A stretch of DNA of 64,000 nucleotides from Arctopsyche grandis (lineage: Eukaryota > Arthropoda > Insecta > Trichoptera > Hydropsychidae): NCBI RefSeq assembly GCF_051622035.1, contig NC_135358.1, positions 14,074,001 through 14,138,000 on the forward strand, given 5' to 3'. Of this stretch, positions 55,801-64,000 are shown piece after piece (position 1 is the stretch's first letter; every line of letters begins with the position of its first letter). The notes beneath the pieces are model-generated. The model searched no databases. It had not been told where the DNA came from and saw only the letters and a list, made by a program, of their open reading frames with translations. The translations under genes and the position numbers were made by a program.

Positions 55801-58800
55801 TTTCAAAAAGTTACAATGCTTACTAGTTGCTAAAGTAAACAAAGATAAAAATAAAATCGTCACAGAAAGTTGTCATCTATTCAAACCGCTAATATGTACA
55901 TACTTATTTATATATGTATGAGGTAATTAAGTTTGTCAAATTGCTGTTGATTCGCATTTTTAATAATTCTTTAAGTGCCATTCATACATCCTTGAAAAAT
56001 CTCTATTATAGGAGTATTATTTATGCCTACTCCACATTCTATTAAATTATCTAAAGGGACATCAACAAAGCTAAGTAATTAGCGTATAATGCTAGCAACT
56101 TATGGGTCACGGGCTCGATTCTTGAATCAGTTTTGCTGGCTAGACCTTAAATATATGTATGTATGTATAGACTCCAGGTCGATCGTTTCCTATCGGAGTT
56201 TGCCAATTTATCTGATTTCACGGTTGAAATGGCAATTACCGAATTGGCCACCTACCCTTATTTGTCACCATTATTTAAATTTAATTTCAAATTTATAATA
56301 TTATACATTTATACACATGCTTACACACATACATATGTATGTACAAATTCGCCCATAGGTGTCGCCTTGGGGGCAATCCCGTAATCTTAAAAATAATATC
56401 TGTTCGTACTGTGAGTTATCTACATAAATATATCTATTTTTTTTAATTAATTATCATATTTGACGTAAAATAAGTGTGTTTATACTGCCCCCCATGCAAC
56501 GTTTGTCAAAAGAAACGAAAATAAACAATGACCGCTATGCAGCAAGGTCAAAATCAAGACAGAAATATTTTTCCGCCATTATTATTTTTTTAAGTAATTC
56601 AAAATGTACCCTCGTCGATTGAGAATCACAGATAGAAATAAAGAATGAATCAAAGCCCCTAAAACGTCGTTGGTGTATTGAAACTACGATATTTTGATTA
56701 GAATTTTGGAATTTATTATTAGAAATAAAAAAAAATATGCACTCGAATATATTAGAATAAATGAAAGCTAAGCCACGTCAAGCTAAGAATACATATTCAA
56801 ATATGTCACACGCACGCTCAAGTGAATTGTGAAACGCAAGTATTAAAGTCACTGATATGCAAAAAGGTGTTGCATGCTTAAAATTTTGATGAAAATTGCA
56901 ACGTTTTTCTAAACAAATAATAAATATAACACACAATGAGTAATTATGAACCATTAAAAGGCATATCACATAAGCAACTACTATAAAAAGTAATACTGGT
57001 ATTTACTATGAGCAACAGAGCCATAAATACATTGACTGAAGAATACAAAACACACGATTACATTAAAACATTTCTGCATCGTTGGTACGTGACCAAAGCA
57101 CACCGTAACTGATAGATAATACGGGACACAGTCACTGTGATCACGTACGTTTATTTAACAAAGCGTCAATTCCGCCATTTAAACAAAACAACAGATTTCA
57201 TCCCGTGAAAACGAACACGCGCGACGTTAAAAGAGTGGAAATGGCGGAACGATCGCGTCAAACTATCGACGAGAAAAACTGAGATCGTTGAAAAGGGATT
57301 TCGCAAAATTTACTCGCACGAATATTAAAGCATTATTCACGCTACGAGGATAAAGGGCCGGCGTGCAGAAAGGGTCACACCGCTATCTTTTATCGGGATC
57401 GTAAATCTCCCGCCAATTTATACAAATGGTGGACACGTCTTTCTAGGCGAAGTGGGTAGGCAGCCGTACTATAGCGACCCTACGACGAAAGGGCGGTCGG
57501 GAGCAATCTAGAAGATGGACTCGATCGAAATGCAAACAGCGTCCATTCAAAGCGCATTCTGGCGCCAATCAAGATCGAAAGGTGCGGATCTCCCGTTTAT
57601 GAGGAGTTATCAGGGGTGCAACGGTTTGCCTCGTCCCCTTTTCCAACCCAACGTCGTTGGGGTCTCTAGGGTTGACCCCCCTCCTCCTCTGGGTTATCTC
57701 AATTCACTTCGGCGAGCGCACACACCCAAGATTGTAAACGGCGCAAGATATTGCTATGGGACTACATGTTGTATCCAGTATGTATGAGCATATTGCATGC
57801 ATGACGATATTTACATATGTATATGTAGGTAATGGAGAAGAGCACACACTACGTGCCCGATGCCATTTCGGATTCATACATTGTAAGTCTTATTCAAAAA
57901 CTTTTATATGTACATAGTTACAGTAGTTCAATTCAGATTTTTGTTACTGAGTGTTAATATTGCAGCAATTATTATTGCAGCAACATGCTAAGTTAACATT
58001 GATGTTATTTTTCTATAATATGTAGTTACAAAATTGTTTTATTTATGATTAGTAAATATTTATATAAAATCGGGTCCTTGTTTGGGAATGTGAATGATTT
58101 GTATATGTTACAGTCAGTGTATTAAATTTTATAATTTTTTTAAAGTTGTAATCCCGGCTTTTTTGTCGGAGTCACGGAGTGGTAAAATATCTACCGATTA
58201 CAACTCATCTTATTTTTTTTAATTAATAGTATGACGATATGTGTCAACTAGTCTCCAATTTTATTGAAATAAATTCACTAATAAAATTAAGTTTACAGCT
58301 TCTTTATAAAAAATATGAATTTAAATTACATCTAATATATAATTTCGAAAGAGACGGGGGACGGTCCTTCGCCCCCGGGGCGGCGAGGGCGAAGCCCCGG
58401 GGGGCGCCGGCGGCGAAGACCCGGGTGGGTGCCGGGGGTGAAGGCCCGGGTGGGTGCCGGGGGCGAAGGCCCAGGGGAGCGCCGGGGGCGAAGGCCTGGG
58501 GGAGGCACCAGATTCTGGTATAATATCTAATATATAATTTTGAAAAATACTTTGTATCGTTGGTTCATAGAATCCGTGACGTTAAATTTAATAAAACAAA
58601 AGCAAATGATTATTCAAATAAATTTGAATAAAATAAAACTATTCAAATAAATTGTTTACTATGAGATTGGCCATTTTTAAGCGGTTTATATTACAAATAC
58701 TTTGGGTCCGTACTCTACTCATATGCAATAATGGACTGGTCAGGATCAGTATATATACACACATATATTCCATTCTTTATATGTATTTCATCCACTTTTT

Positions 58801-60825
58801 GAATACGATTCACAGAATCTAATATTTATCTAGATTTTGACGTATTTTATTCACAATAATGTTTTTCGTGAAAACTTCACTCGAATTAAAGTACTAAGTT
58901 TGGTTCCGAAAGTCATATTTTTGTTTTGAACAAATTCTAAGTGTTATCATAATATAAAAACTCTTTTCCATAACTCGTAATATTAACGTATAATAATTTG
59001 TAAGTTATATTAATGCTTTGTTGAATCCTTCTTATAATCATTCTGTATAAAAATCTGAGCTGTTAGAGCTTATAAGTTTGATCAGTTAAGAATTTTTATG
59101 TCATGTTTACTTATTTTTCTTTTCTTCTATTTATGTATTTTTACTTGTATTTCATGTACTTTTTTCTTTTCTTAATCTTTTTAGCACACTCGTCGCTTTG
59201 GAGCAATCTGTTAGACGAGTGTGCTTGATTAATTGATGTATAATAAAATAAAATAATAATATATAATTATTGGCGAGCTGGTAAAACTGTATTTTCGTCC
59301 GCAGAATATCTACTAGTTAATTTGTATTCGAATATGAATAATCTAAAACGTCAGATAAAATATACATAGGTCTTACTACTGGTAATAAATACACTTTGAC
59401 GGTAACATGTACATAATATAAATTCATACAATTTCGAGGTTTGTAAAGGCAATAAATATACTTCACTGTTTGTGAAAAATTACATTGTTATCCGCCGATG
59501 GAATAATTAGGGGCTTATATTCAAAAAAGTAAAAAAAGCGTATTCAAATATGAAAAAGGGGGAAATATTGAGCATTCAGGTATTTCTAAGATCCGTACTT
59601 TACATAAATTTGGCAAATATTTTATTAAAAAATCATTTCAAGTCATGCTCACTGTAAAAAGTCATGTCAACTCACAGTACTCGTAAAAGATAATAAGATG
59701 CAATGGGGCGCCTTTTTTCCCATACACCTTTATTTCGTATTGGCTTTACGCGTTTCTGCGAGTACGAATCAAGCCGTAGGTTTTTGGGTCAAACGTTGAA
59801 GATGACGTCATCTATTGATCCACCGCAAACACCTGGGGGGTTGTAATTTAAGAAAATCTTTCGTATAAAATTTCGTGCTCAATATCTATTTCAAAATATC
59901 ACATTACTGAATTTCTGAATGATTTTATGGACGAAAATCGTAGATTGGCATTTGGCTTCACTTAAACTATTTAGATCAAAAAGTATATATGAAAGCAGTT
60001 ATTACTAAAGAGCGGACCAACTTTACACAGTTCATTGTTCGCCGTGCTTTGTTCATTTTTATGTTGAACCTTTTTTTATGCTCTCTAGCTTTGTAGTTTG
60101 CCCTGTTTCCTGGAAAATAGACCCAAAACGGCCTGTTTCCTGAAAAAAAAAAAAAAAAAAAAAAAAAACACTTCCGGTCCTAACTCTAGTTATAACATGT
60201 ATGTACTTTTTTATCTAGTTATATCATGTATGTACATATGTGTCAACGAAAGGAAATTCAGCTAAAGTAAATCGAAGACATGATTGAAAATATCATCAAA
60301 AAAAAATAAACGGAAAACTATTGAGAAAGTATTTTAGAGCCGCGAGTTTCAGCGTCTTTTTAGACGCGAGTTAAAATTTCGATTAATATTAAATGAGTTC
60401 ACGAGTTGAATTCAAATATAAACATGAGTTTAAACAAATTTCAAATGAAAAATTTTCTAAGGGGAGAGAAAATATCGTACCCGAGGTAAAAGCGTGAGCT
60501 ATAATATACATTCATTATACAGTACTTGATCTCCAAGAGTTACGTGGCCTTTGCAATTTTATCGAGCAAAAATTCAAAATAGGTCACATATTGAGTTTAT
60601 CGTCAATGAGAATTTACCCTAAAGAAGATCGGTCTAATCGATATAAAGCGGTATTTTACAAGTGGAAACATATATATTAAAAAAATGCGGATTTGGGAAT
60701 TTGAACATTGTGGTTATAAAAAAAGGGCATCACTCACCATTTTCGATGTAGTAAGATGTTTCGTTGTAGCGATCGTCGGTGAAGCCAGGCCTCTTCGCCT
60801 TGAGGGCTTTCGTCTCGAGTTTGGC
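31891..60825 (-). CDS. RPUSD2: RPUSD2 / RluA-type cytoplasmic RNA pseudouridine synthase (5' end outside window)
   Basis: Exons in transcript order: 60825-60738, 50320-50098, then either 43704-43617 or 40351-40264, then 35509-35401, 35316-35205, 34162-33972, 32833-32624, 32549-32299, 32220-32065, 31965-31891 (stop TGA). In-window coding is 1503 nt (500 aa plus stop) with either alternative exon, and all phases agree. Motifs in order: [40 protein letters not shown] (S4-like), VDKP-type segment in the alternative exons, [19 protein letters not shown], catalytic [47 protein letters not shown] and C-terminal [19 protein letters not shown] with a CxxC-like pair (HCYECK). The enzyme isomerises uridine in RNA. 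Exon 6 (32549-32299) is a Ser/Pro-rich linker. The first exon with the start codon is not visible. Drosophila RluA-1/RluA-2 are the obvious relatives. Confidence 0.93.
33360..33515 (-). repeat. tRNA-derived SINE, minus orientation
   Basis: Read on the minus strand it has the head GGCTCGGTGGTTGCG and a B-box-like GAGTTCGATCCC (RGTTCGATCC), then TGCTGCTGATCAGACTTGGA and TATTTGTGACTCC, shared with the copies at 33640 and 62104. It is not a tRNA gene: the arms are imperfect and the tail is family specific. Confidence 0.75.
33640..33795 (+). repeat. tRNA-derived SINE, plus orientation
   Basis: GCATGGCTCGGTGGTTG, then GCCGGGTTCGACGCCG (B-box-like), then TGCTGCTGGTCAGATTTGAA and TATTTGTGACTCC. It lies about 125 bp from the opposite-strand copy, so a transcript across both could fold into a long imperfect duplex. 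Confidence 0.75.
34200..34920. repeat. Unclassified block in the RPUSD2 intron, possibly a solo LTR
   Basis: A 0.7-kb stretch clearly richer in GC than the intron around it, from TGTGTTACAGTCGG (about 34217) to CCGTTGTTACA (about 34910). The TG...CA ends and absence of coding suggest a solo LTR, but I could not find a matching target duplication. Confidence 0.3.
35819..36115 (+). repeat. Helitron-like repeat carrying a short GC-rich minisatellite
   Basis: Opens with TCTAATATATGATTTGGAAA and GAGACTTTGTATG. It then contains a GC-rich segment at about 35935-35995 (CCCCGGGGGCAAAAGCGCC) ending CCGGATTCTGGTATA. It restarts with ATATAATTTCGAAAGAGAC and ends in the AATTTAATAAAAAAAACAAA / ATAAAATAAAACTATTCAAA blocks shared with 58328-58640. 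The layout is flank, GC-rich insert, flank. Confidence 0.6.
36116..38745. other. RPUSD2 intron sequence, mostly AT-rich
   Basis: AT-rich with (TACA/TATG)n tracts. Apart from the unassigned ORF at 37571-37765, nothing coding or structured was recognised. Confidence 0.4.
37571..37765 (+). other. Unrecognised 64-codon ORF with protein-like composition
   Basis: The frame includes [33 protein letters not shown] and [12 protein letters not shown]. It is less AT-biased than its surroundings and reads like a real lysine-rich fold rather than a chance ORF. I do not recognise the family. It is antisense to RPUSD2 and inside its intron, with an in-frame stop just upstream and no clear splice sites, so a retrocopy fragment is the likeliest reading. 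Confidence 0.25.
38746..39528. mobile_element. 783-bp TIR element with about 10-bp target duplication
   Basis: Terminal repeats AGGGCTGCCATA / TATGGCAGCCCT (12 bp) are flanked by ACCGTACACT (38736-38745) and ACCGTATACT (39529-39538), 9 of 10 identical. No transposase was found inside. The 9-10-bp duplication would suit a Mutator-like derivative; an 8-bp reading would suit hAT. Confidence 0.75.
40264..40351 (-). CDS. RPUSD2: RPUSD2 alternative exon, version B
   Basis: An 88-nt exon encoding [15 protein letters not shown] then [14 protein letters not shown] after a split Arg codon. It is bounded by acceptor TCTTCTCGAAG and donor CCG|GTGAGT. Phase and length equal those of the exon at 43617-43704, and both fit the same place between VHR of the upstream exon and VHPCGR of the downstream one. 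It keeps the VLDKP-type motif common to RluA enzymes, so both versions should be functional. Confidence 0.85.
40696..41422. mobile_element. hAT-type MITE (727 bp) with an internal palindrome
   Basis: Termini CAGTGGCGGAACTAAA and TTTGGTTCCGCCACTG form a TIR of the hAT CAGNGG type. The 8-bp duplications are ATTATACA (40688-40695) and ATTTTACA (41423-41430), one mismatch. 41101-41163 and 41336-41400 are inverted copies (CATACTAGTTTGTTCATACA in both arms) nested inside. No coding capacity. Confidence 0.85.
41423..43616. other. RPUSD2 intron between the two alternative exons, no gene seen
   Basis: Together with the hAT MITE this fills the 3.3 kb between the alternative exons. A plus-strand ORF at 42036-42263 has more balanced composition but no recognisable domain. 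Any regulatory pairing element for exclusive splicing would lie here or in the flanking introns; I could not pick one out. Confidence 0.4.
43617..43704 (-). CDS. RPUSD2: RPUSD2 alternative exon, version A
   Basis: An 88-nt exon encoding [15 protein letters not shown] then [14 protein letters not shown]. The acceptor is TTGGATTGCAG and the donor CCC|GTAAGT. This version looks closer to my recollection of vertebrate RPUSD2 (HE-PV-T--PI). About 12 of 29 residues match version B by eye. Inclusion of both, or of neither, would shift the frame because 88 is not a multiple of three, so the pair should be spliced exclusively. Confidence 0.87.
44237..44740. mobile_element. Harbinger-type MITE (504 bp), TTA target duplication
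   Basis: Left end GGGTGCAGACACACAGAGTA and right end, reversed, AGGCGCAGACACACGGAATC form an imperfect TIR of about 28 bp. Exact TTA flanks lie at 44234-44236 and 44741-44743. The terminal pattern (GGG(C/T)GC..ACACA) resembles the 12890-17261 Harbinger element. No transposase inside. Confidence 0.75.
44744..48491. other. RPUSD2 intron sequence, partly repeat
   Basis: Mostly AT-rich. 45480-46350 and 47350-47860 are more GC-balanced and stay open in several frames on both strands, with no domain recognised. A (GA)n tract lies at 46828-46842. A SINE is at 47222-47345. Confidence 0.35.
47222..47345 (+). repeat. tRNA-derived SINE, diverged copy
   Basis: AGCATAGCTCACTGGCTAAG is followed by GGGTTTAAATCCCAG, an imperfect B-box region, and a short A-rich tail. 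It shares the AGCATAGCTC head with the copy at 61763 but has a different middle, so it may be a sister family. Confidence 0.55.
48496..49453 (-). mobile_element. piggyBac-type non-autonomous element (958 bp)
   Basis: Termini CCCTTTGACTGCTAC and GTAGCAGCCAAAGGG are flanked by the diagnostic TTAA (48492-48495 and 49454-49457). Subterminal repeats CAACGATAAATCGTTG occur near the left end. The minus strand retains the N-terminal transposase coding start at 48894. The rest of the transposase is deleted. Confidence 0.9.
48667..48894 (-). pseudogene. piggyBac transposase, N-terminal fragment
   Basis: The 75-codon frame starts [20 protein letters not shown] and is rich in Asp, Glu and Ser, as piggyBac transposase N-termini usually are. 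It ends at a stop after KKLINIYKA. The catalytic DDD domain and the C-terminal cysteine-rich domain are absent, so it cannot act alone. Confidence 0.7.
50321..54045. other. RPUSD2 intron sequence, AT-rich with one repeat copy
   Basis: No supported coding. 52623-52750 is a copy of the repeat at 33071-33250 (shared CACTTTCAATT.TAACGGCT and the AGTGGACTTATGCCACTT hairpin). (TACA)n occurs at 51001-51018. GC-richer patches at 51830-52150 and 53150-53580 contain only short ORFs without recognisable domains. Confidence 0.4.
54056..54600 (+). mobile_element. RTE-type LINE remnant (C-terminal end)
   Basis: Broken frames encode the C-terminal tail of an RTE-type endonuclease/reverse transcriptase: [14 protein letters not shown], then [20 protein letters not shown] sequence in another frame, then [24 protein letters not shown] and [14 protein letters not shown] before the stop at 54574-54576. 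The 3' end has GATGATGACGATG, a simple tail typical of RTE elements. Heavily 5' truncated. Confidence 0.75.
54601..58327. other. RPUSD2 intron sequence with one SINE
   Basis: AT-rich apart from 57160-57790, which is GC-balanced and contains a 90-codon ORF (57515-57787) with no recognised domain. A SINE is at 56075-56395. No other structure seen. Confidence 0.4.
56075..56395 (+). repeat. SINE, diverged long copy
   Basis: A weak tRNA-like head (GCTAGCAACTTATGGGTC, GGGCTCGATTCTTGA) leads to a conserved body. The body has CGATCGTTTCCTATCGGAGT, TTGCCAATTTATCTGATTTC and a 3' end TGTCGCCTTGGGGGCAATCC, all shared with 62104-62450. About 320 bp. Confidence 0.7.
58328..58640 (+). repeat. Helitron-like repeat carrying GC-rich minisatellite
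   Basis: ATCTAATATATAATTTCGAA leads to GAGAC, then about 140 bp of GC-rich units (GGTGCCGGGGGCGAAGGCCC repeated, 58368-58510) ending ACCAGATTCTGGTATAATAT. A second copy of TCTAATATATAATTTTGAAA then runs into the AATCCGTGACGTTAAATTTA block. It has the same flank-insert-flank layout as 35819-36115 and the same unit type as 20205-20560. Confidence 0.7.
58641..60737. other. RPUSD2 intron sequence with hairpin and poly(A) run
   Basis: A perfect 11-bp stem GCACACTCGTC / GACGAGTGTGC lies at 59184-59224, followed by AATAAAATAAAATAATAA, which looks like a LINE 3' end. A long A-run (60142-60168) precedes CACTTCCGGTCC, a fragment of the TTCCGGT family. No coding seen. Confidence 0.45.
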
Positions 60826-61762
60826 CTGAAACAGACATGAACAGCTCGGGTCAATTGGAGTGGACGACTCTATCCGGGTGGCCCACCCTCCTTAGTCCAT
60901 AATTGCACCCATTCGTACCCACAAACGGTATAATCAACGCTAATTGAGGACGAATGTTACATTCCACGCACAGATTTTGCATTCGAATAAGCAAGCATTT
61001 CATTTGAAATGAGATTCGTTGCCGCACAAAATCGATATTGTACATCCAAATATAAAAATAAAAATAAATAAAAGAAATAAAAAAAAAACCAAAGAAACGA
61101 CGCGTCGGTCAAAATTCGTTACGGGATTAGAGGTGGCGTGAAGGTGATTCGGTGAATCGAAATCGATGAAATATGGCACGTTTGAAATATAACGTTCGTT
61201 CTCCGTAAGATATGTAAAAATTCAGTATCATATCCTCCGATGAATGAAGCATACCAGACTGTTGACAATCGTATAATATAAGAATAGCCGTAAGATTCGG
61301 ATCAGGGTTAAGCGACGAATTCCACAAAATACAAGGTATGATAATAATAAAATGCGATACTGCTTGTATATTTTTATAAATATTATAAAAATATACAAGT
61401 CATATTTAAGTATCATTTTTGGCTATTTGAATACCAATTATAACGAATTCGTTGGAAGCTACTCTAAATTGTAAAATAAATTGTCGCGAGCTTATTGATG
61501 CCGAGAAAGTTGAATTTATTTGGACAGTATTTTTTAATGAAATGGTATATAATACATATTTACGTACATAGTATGTATACAGTGGTGTCATAAAATTTCA
61601 GTAAAAACGATTTCTAATTACAAAAAAATCTTTCATTACATATGCTCTGTAACAACAAATTTTTCAAAGCAAATGATGATATTATTTTAATATGACACGT
61701 GCAAGGTTTGTTCCTTCTTTTTTTTTTTTGAGAGAAAAAGTATAATAACAAATTATATATAA

Positions 61763-61955
61763 GCCAGCAGCATAGCTCGGTGGTTGCATTGATGGTAACC
61801 ACCGAGAGGTTGCCGGGTTCGATCCCGTTGGGTCGACCTCAATTCAAAAGAATTGTCGTTTCTGATTGGCTGGATTGGTCAAACAGACTTGTGATTGGTC
61901 GGTCGTTAAATAATATAATTTGTTTTCGATTCGAATAAATAAAAAAAAAACAAAT
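61763..61955 (+). repeat. tRNA-derived SINE, best-preserved head
   Basis: AGCATAGCTCGGTGGTTGCA, then AACCACCGAGAGGTTGCC, then GGGTTCGATCCCG with an intact B box, then a body containing GATTGGTC repeats and an A-rich tail (61938-61955). The promoter boxes mark a Pol III SINE. The stems do not make a canonical tRNA cloverleaf. Confidence 0.8.
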
Positions 61956-62103
61956 TAAAATCTTTTTCATGGTTCTACGGTATTCTCACTACTAGACTGC
62001 ATTTCAAGTTAATTTTATTATATCCGTGCTAAAACGGAAGAGATCGTCAAAAGTGAAACCGAGCGAAACCTAGCATCACTAGTATTATATTTATATAACA
62101 TTA

Positions 62104-62450
62104 GCCAACTCGGTGGTTTTGTTAATGTTAACCACCGAGAGGTTCCTGGGTTTGAGCCCTGGGTTGACTTCAATTGAAATTCAGAGTAGTTCTCCCGTGC
62201 TGCTGGTCAAACTTGGATATTTGTGGTTTCAAGAAGATCGCTTCCTATCAGGGTTTGCCAATTTACCTGATTTCATTGTTGAAACGGTTCCTCCATCACA
62301 TTGGAAAAAACTATCCTACCCACTATGACCACTATTTATGTCACCACTATTTGAATATGATTTCAAAATTTATAATCTATCAATTCATATTGTACGTATG
62401 TACAAGTTTAATACCATTGATGTCGCTCAGGGGCAACCCGTAATAACATC
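62104..62450 (+). repeat. tRNA-derived SINE, full-length copy of about 345 bp
   Basis: Head GCCAACTCGGTGGTTTTG with GGGTTTGAGCCCTGG, then TGCTGCTGGTCAAACTTGGA and CGCTTCCTATCAGGGTTTGC, and a 3' end TGTCGCTCAGGGGCAACCCG followed by TAATAA. The body and 3' end match 56075-56395, defining the length of the family. Confidence 0.78.
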
Positions 62451-64000
62451 ATGAGGAATTATAAATTTTATAACATAATCATAATTAATATATTAAAATT
62501 AAATCCAAATAGTAAATATGACTGGTATTCTCGTCGATTCTGTATATATTTATAGGAAAATTTAAATATTATTAATTCGAGACACTGAATTGTATAGAGT
62601 TATTTAGTCGCATGATTCGAAAAGGTTATCCCGAATAATTGAAATATCAATAAGAGGTCGAATATTATTTGTCTACCTCTGCGAGCGGGTAAAATCTAAC
62701 CTTTTGGACGCCCGCTACGTCGAAAGGGTACAAAGCGTCTAGCTATCAATACACTCGAAGGCGTTTGGGTTCGACCTAAAATATGAAAATAATAGTCCCT
62801 CTGGCTACGATATACATATTTATACATATATCATATTCAAACTTATGCAGGACACGTACACGATGAAATGATTGATCGCTTAGCGCGACAGAGAAGAGGG
62901 GGGGGGGAGATTATTTTTGTTTTAGTTTTTTGCAATGATCTTATCCAAGAGAAAATGCACATTTTTCACATATCTATTATACATAATGTATTAAAAGTAA
63001 TAATACGAGGGCGTTTTATTCTCGTCTAAATATATCGTAATGTTCTAATATACATTCATACATATGTACATAAATACATGAGAGAATGGCGTGTTGAACG
63101 AGTTGGCATATTTTTCAATAATTTAAATTATGTTGCGAATAGAATACGTCTGAAACTATTTACATAAACTTTCATCATTGTGCGGTTGGATGTGAATCGT
63201 GAATGAGTGAGGAATTGAATTCCAATAAAAAGGAAGCTTAGGTGCATACGTATGTATGTATGTACATATGAACTAGAGTTTCCAATCCGAATATTCGATA
63301 TTCGAATATATTCGGCCTATTTTGAACTATTCGTTATTTAAATATTTGAGCAATTATTCGAATAATATTCGTGAAATTTTTTAATGAAATTTTAATAAAA
63401 TATTTTACAAATTTAGATTTTTTTTAACATAATACAATTTTATTTTTAATTCGAAATGTACAACGCAAGGAGTGTATTGTGTGAAAGACGTATTAGTCGT
63501 CGATTCGGAGTCATTTTATCGCCTTATTGAAATGGATTCGTGGAAATTGATATTGGAATTCCTCGCTTTAGAAATTGAACTTATGTATTTTACGAAAGAG
63601 AACTTATTGCAGCGTTTATTTGAAACGGAAACAAAAATACAGTCCGAAGCGGGAACGCAATTTTTACGGATAAGCAGAAATATTGTTGTATTGTTTATGT
63701 TGTGTTTCATTTATTTTCATTTATGTTGTTTTGAACTTCAGCTGTGTTTCGGAGTTCGTAGTGACACGTTATCGATCATGGTATTTTTTCTTAAATGAAA
63801 TAAATCGATTGAACGCCCGTGCTCGTTATAAAAGTACGTTTTTCAAATTCCAAGATAATTCCAAAAGGTTAAAAAAAGATTTCAAGTACTTGGATAACTT
63901 TAAATAATGAAGCGAAGCTTTACATATTCTTCTAAAAAAATCTGTGTTTTCCACAGCAGGAATAATAAAAACAAAATTAAGGGCGAGATTAAAATTTGAA

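Larger units (their letters stand above)
60826..64000. other. Upstream RPUSD2 intron or 5' flank, with SINEs
   Basis: I could not find the first RPUSD2 exon, so it is beyond 64000 or too short to see. SINEs lie at 61763-61955 and 62104-62450. A GAATATTCGATATTCGAATA palindromic patch is at 63290-63320. A plus-strand ORF (63472-63798) has EIELMYFTKENLLQRLFE but no recognised family. Confidence 0.4.

Noticed and set aside
61763..61850. Possible tRNA gene with a GGTTCGATCCC box
   Set aside because: The arms do not form a canonical cloverleaf, and the sequence continues into a family-specific SINE body.
63472..63798. 108-codon plus-strand ORF near the right edge
   Set aside because: No recognised family and a hydrophobic, low-complexity tail; mentioned only in the description of the interval.

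Overview
This is a window of an AT-rich arthropod nuclear genome, almost certainly an insect. The evidence is small introns with GT/AG borders, animal housekeeping genes, and a dense mix of PIF/Harbinger, piggyBac, hAT, Helitron-like, Bel/Pao, R1- and RTE-type elements and tRNA-derived SINEs. The order cannot be fixed from the sequence. All exon joins below were read by eye from splice signals, reading phase and recalled family sequence; no alignment was run.

Layout. 106-8277 (+) is a complete 22-exon Ge-1/EDC4 gene (mRNA decapping scaffold, about 1340 aa). Convergent to it, 8908-10128 (-) is UTP23 (18S rRNA processing) in two exons. The complete APC/C subunit gene ANAPC13 (9655-9879, -) lies inside its single intron on the same strand. 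10.1-26 kb is a transposon graveyard. A Bel/Pao retrotransposon with pol deleted is split in gag by a 4.37-kb PIF/Harbinger element with an exact TTA duplication, and a second Harbinger end sits in its 3' LTR-like block. A GC-rich minisatellite and a hairpin/tandem region follow. Next comes a spliced gene fusing a Mutator-like transposase to a YqaJ-type nuclease, with an R1-clade LINE fragment inserted at its stop codon (13-bp target duplication). 26-31.9 kb is AT-rich noncoding sequence with repeat copies.

31891-60825 (-) is an RPUSD2/RluA-type pseudouridine synthase spread over 29 kb. Its 5' end lies beyond the window. It has two alternative 88-nt exons (43617-43704 and 40264-40351) with the same phase and homologous products, so they look mutually exclusive. 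Its introns hold a 958-bp piggyBac derivative, a hAT MITE, a Harbinger MITE, a 783-bp TIR element, SINEs, an RTE remnant and Helitron-like copies bearing GC-rich minisatellites.

The four cellular genes belong to different processes (mRNA decay, ribosome biogenesis, cell cycle, RNA modification) and do not form a pathway. The observations most worth following are the RPUSD2 exon pair, the ANAPC13-in-UTP23 nesting with a splice acceptor at the inner ATG, and the transposase-nuclease fusion.
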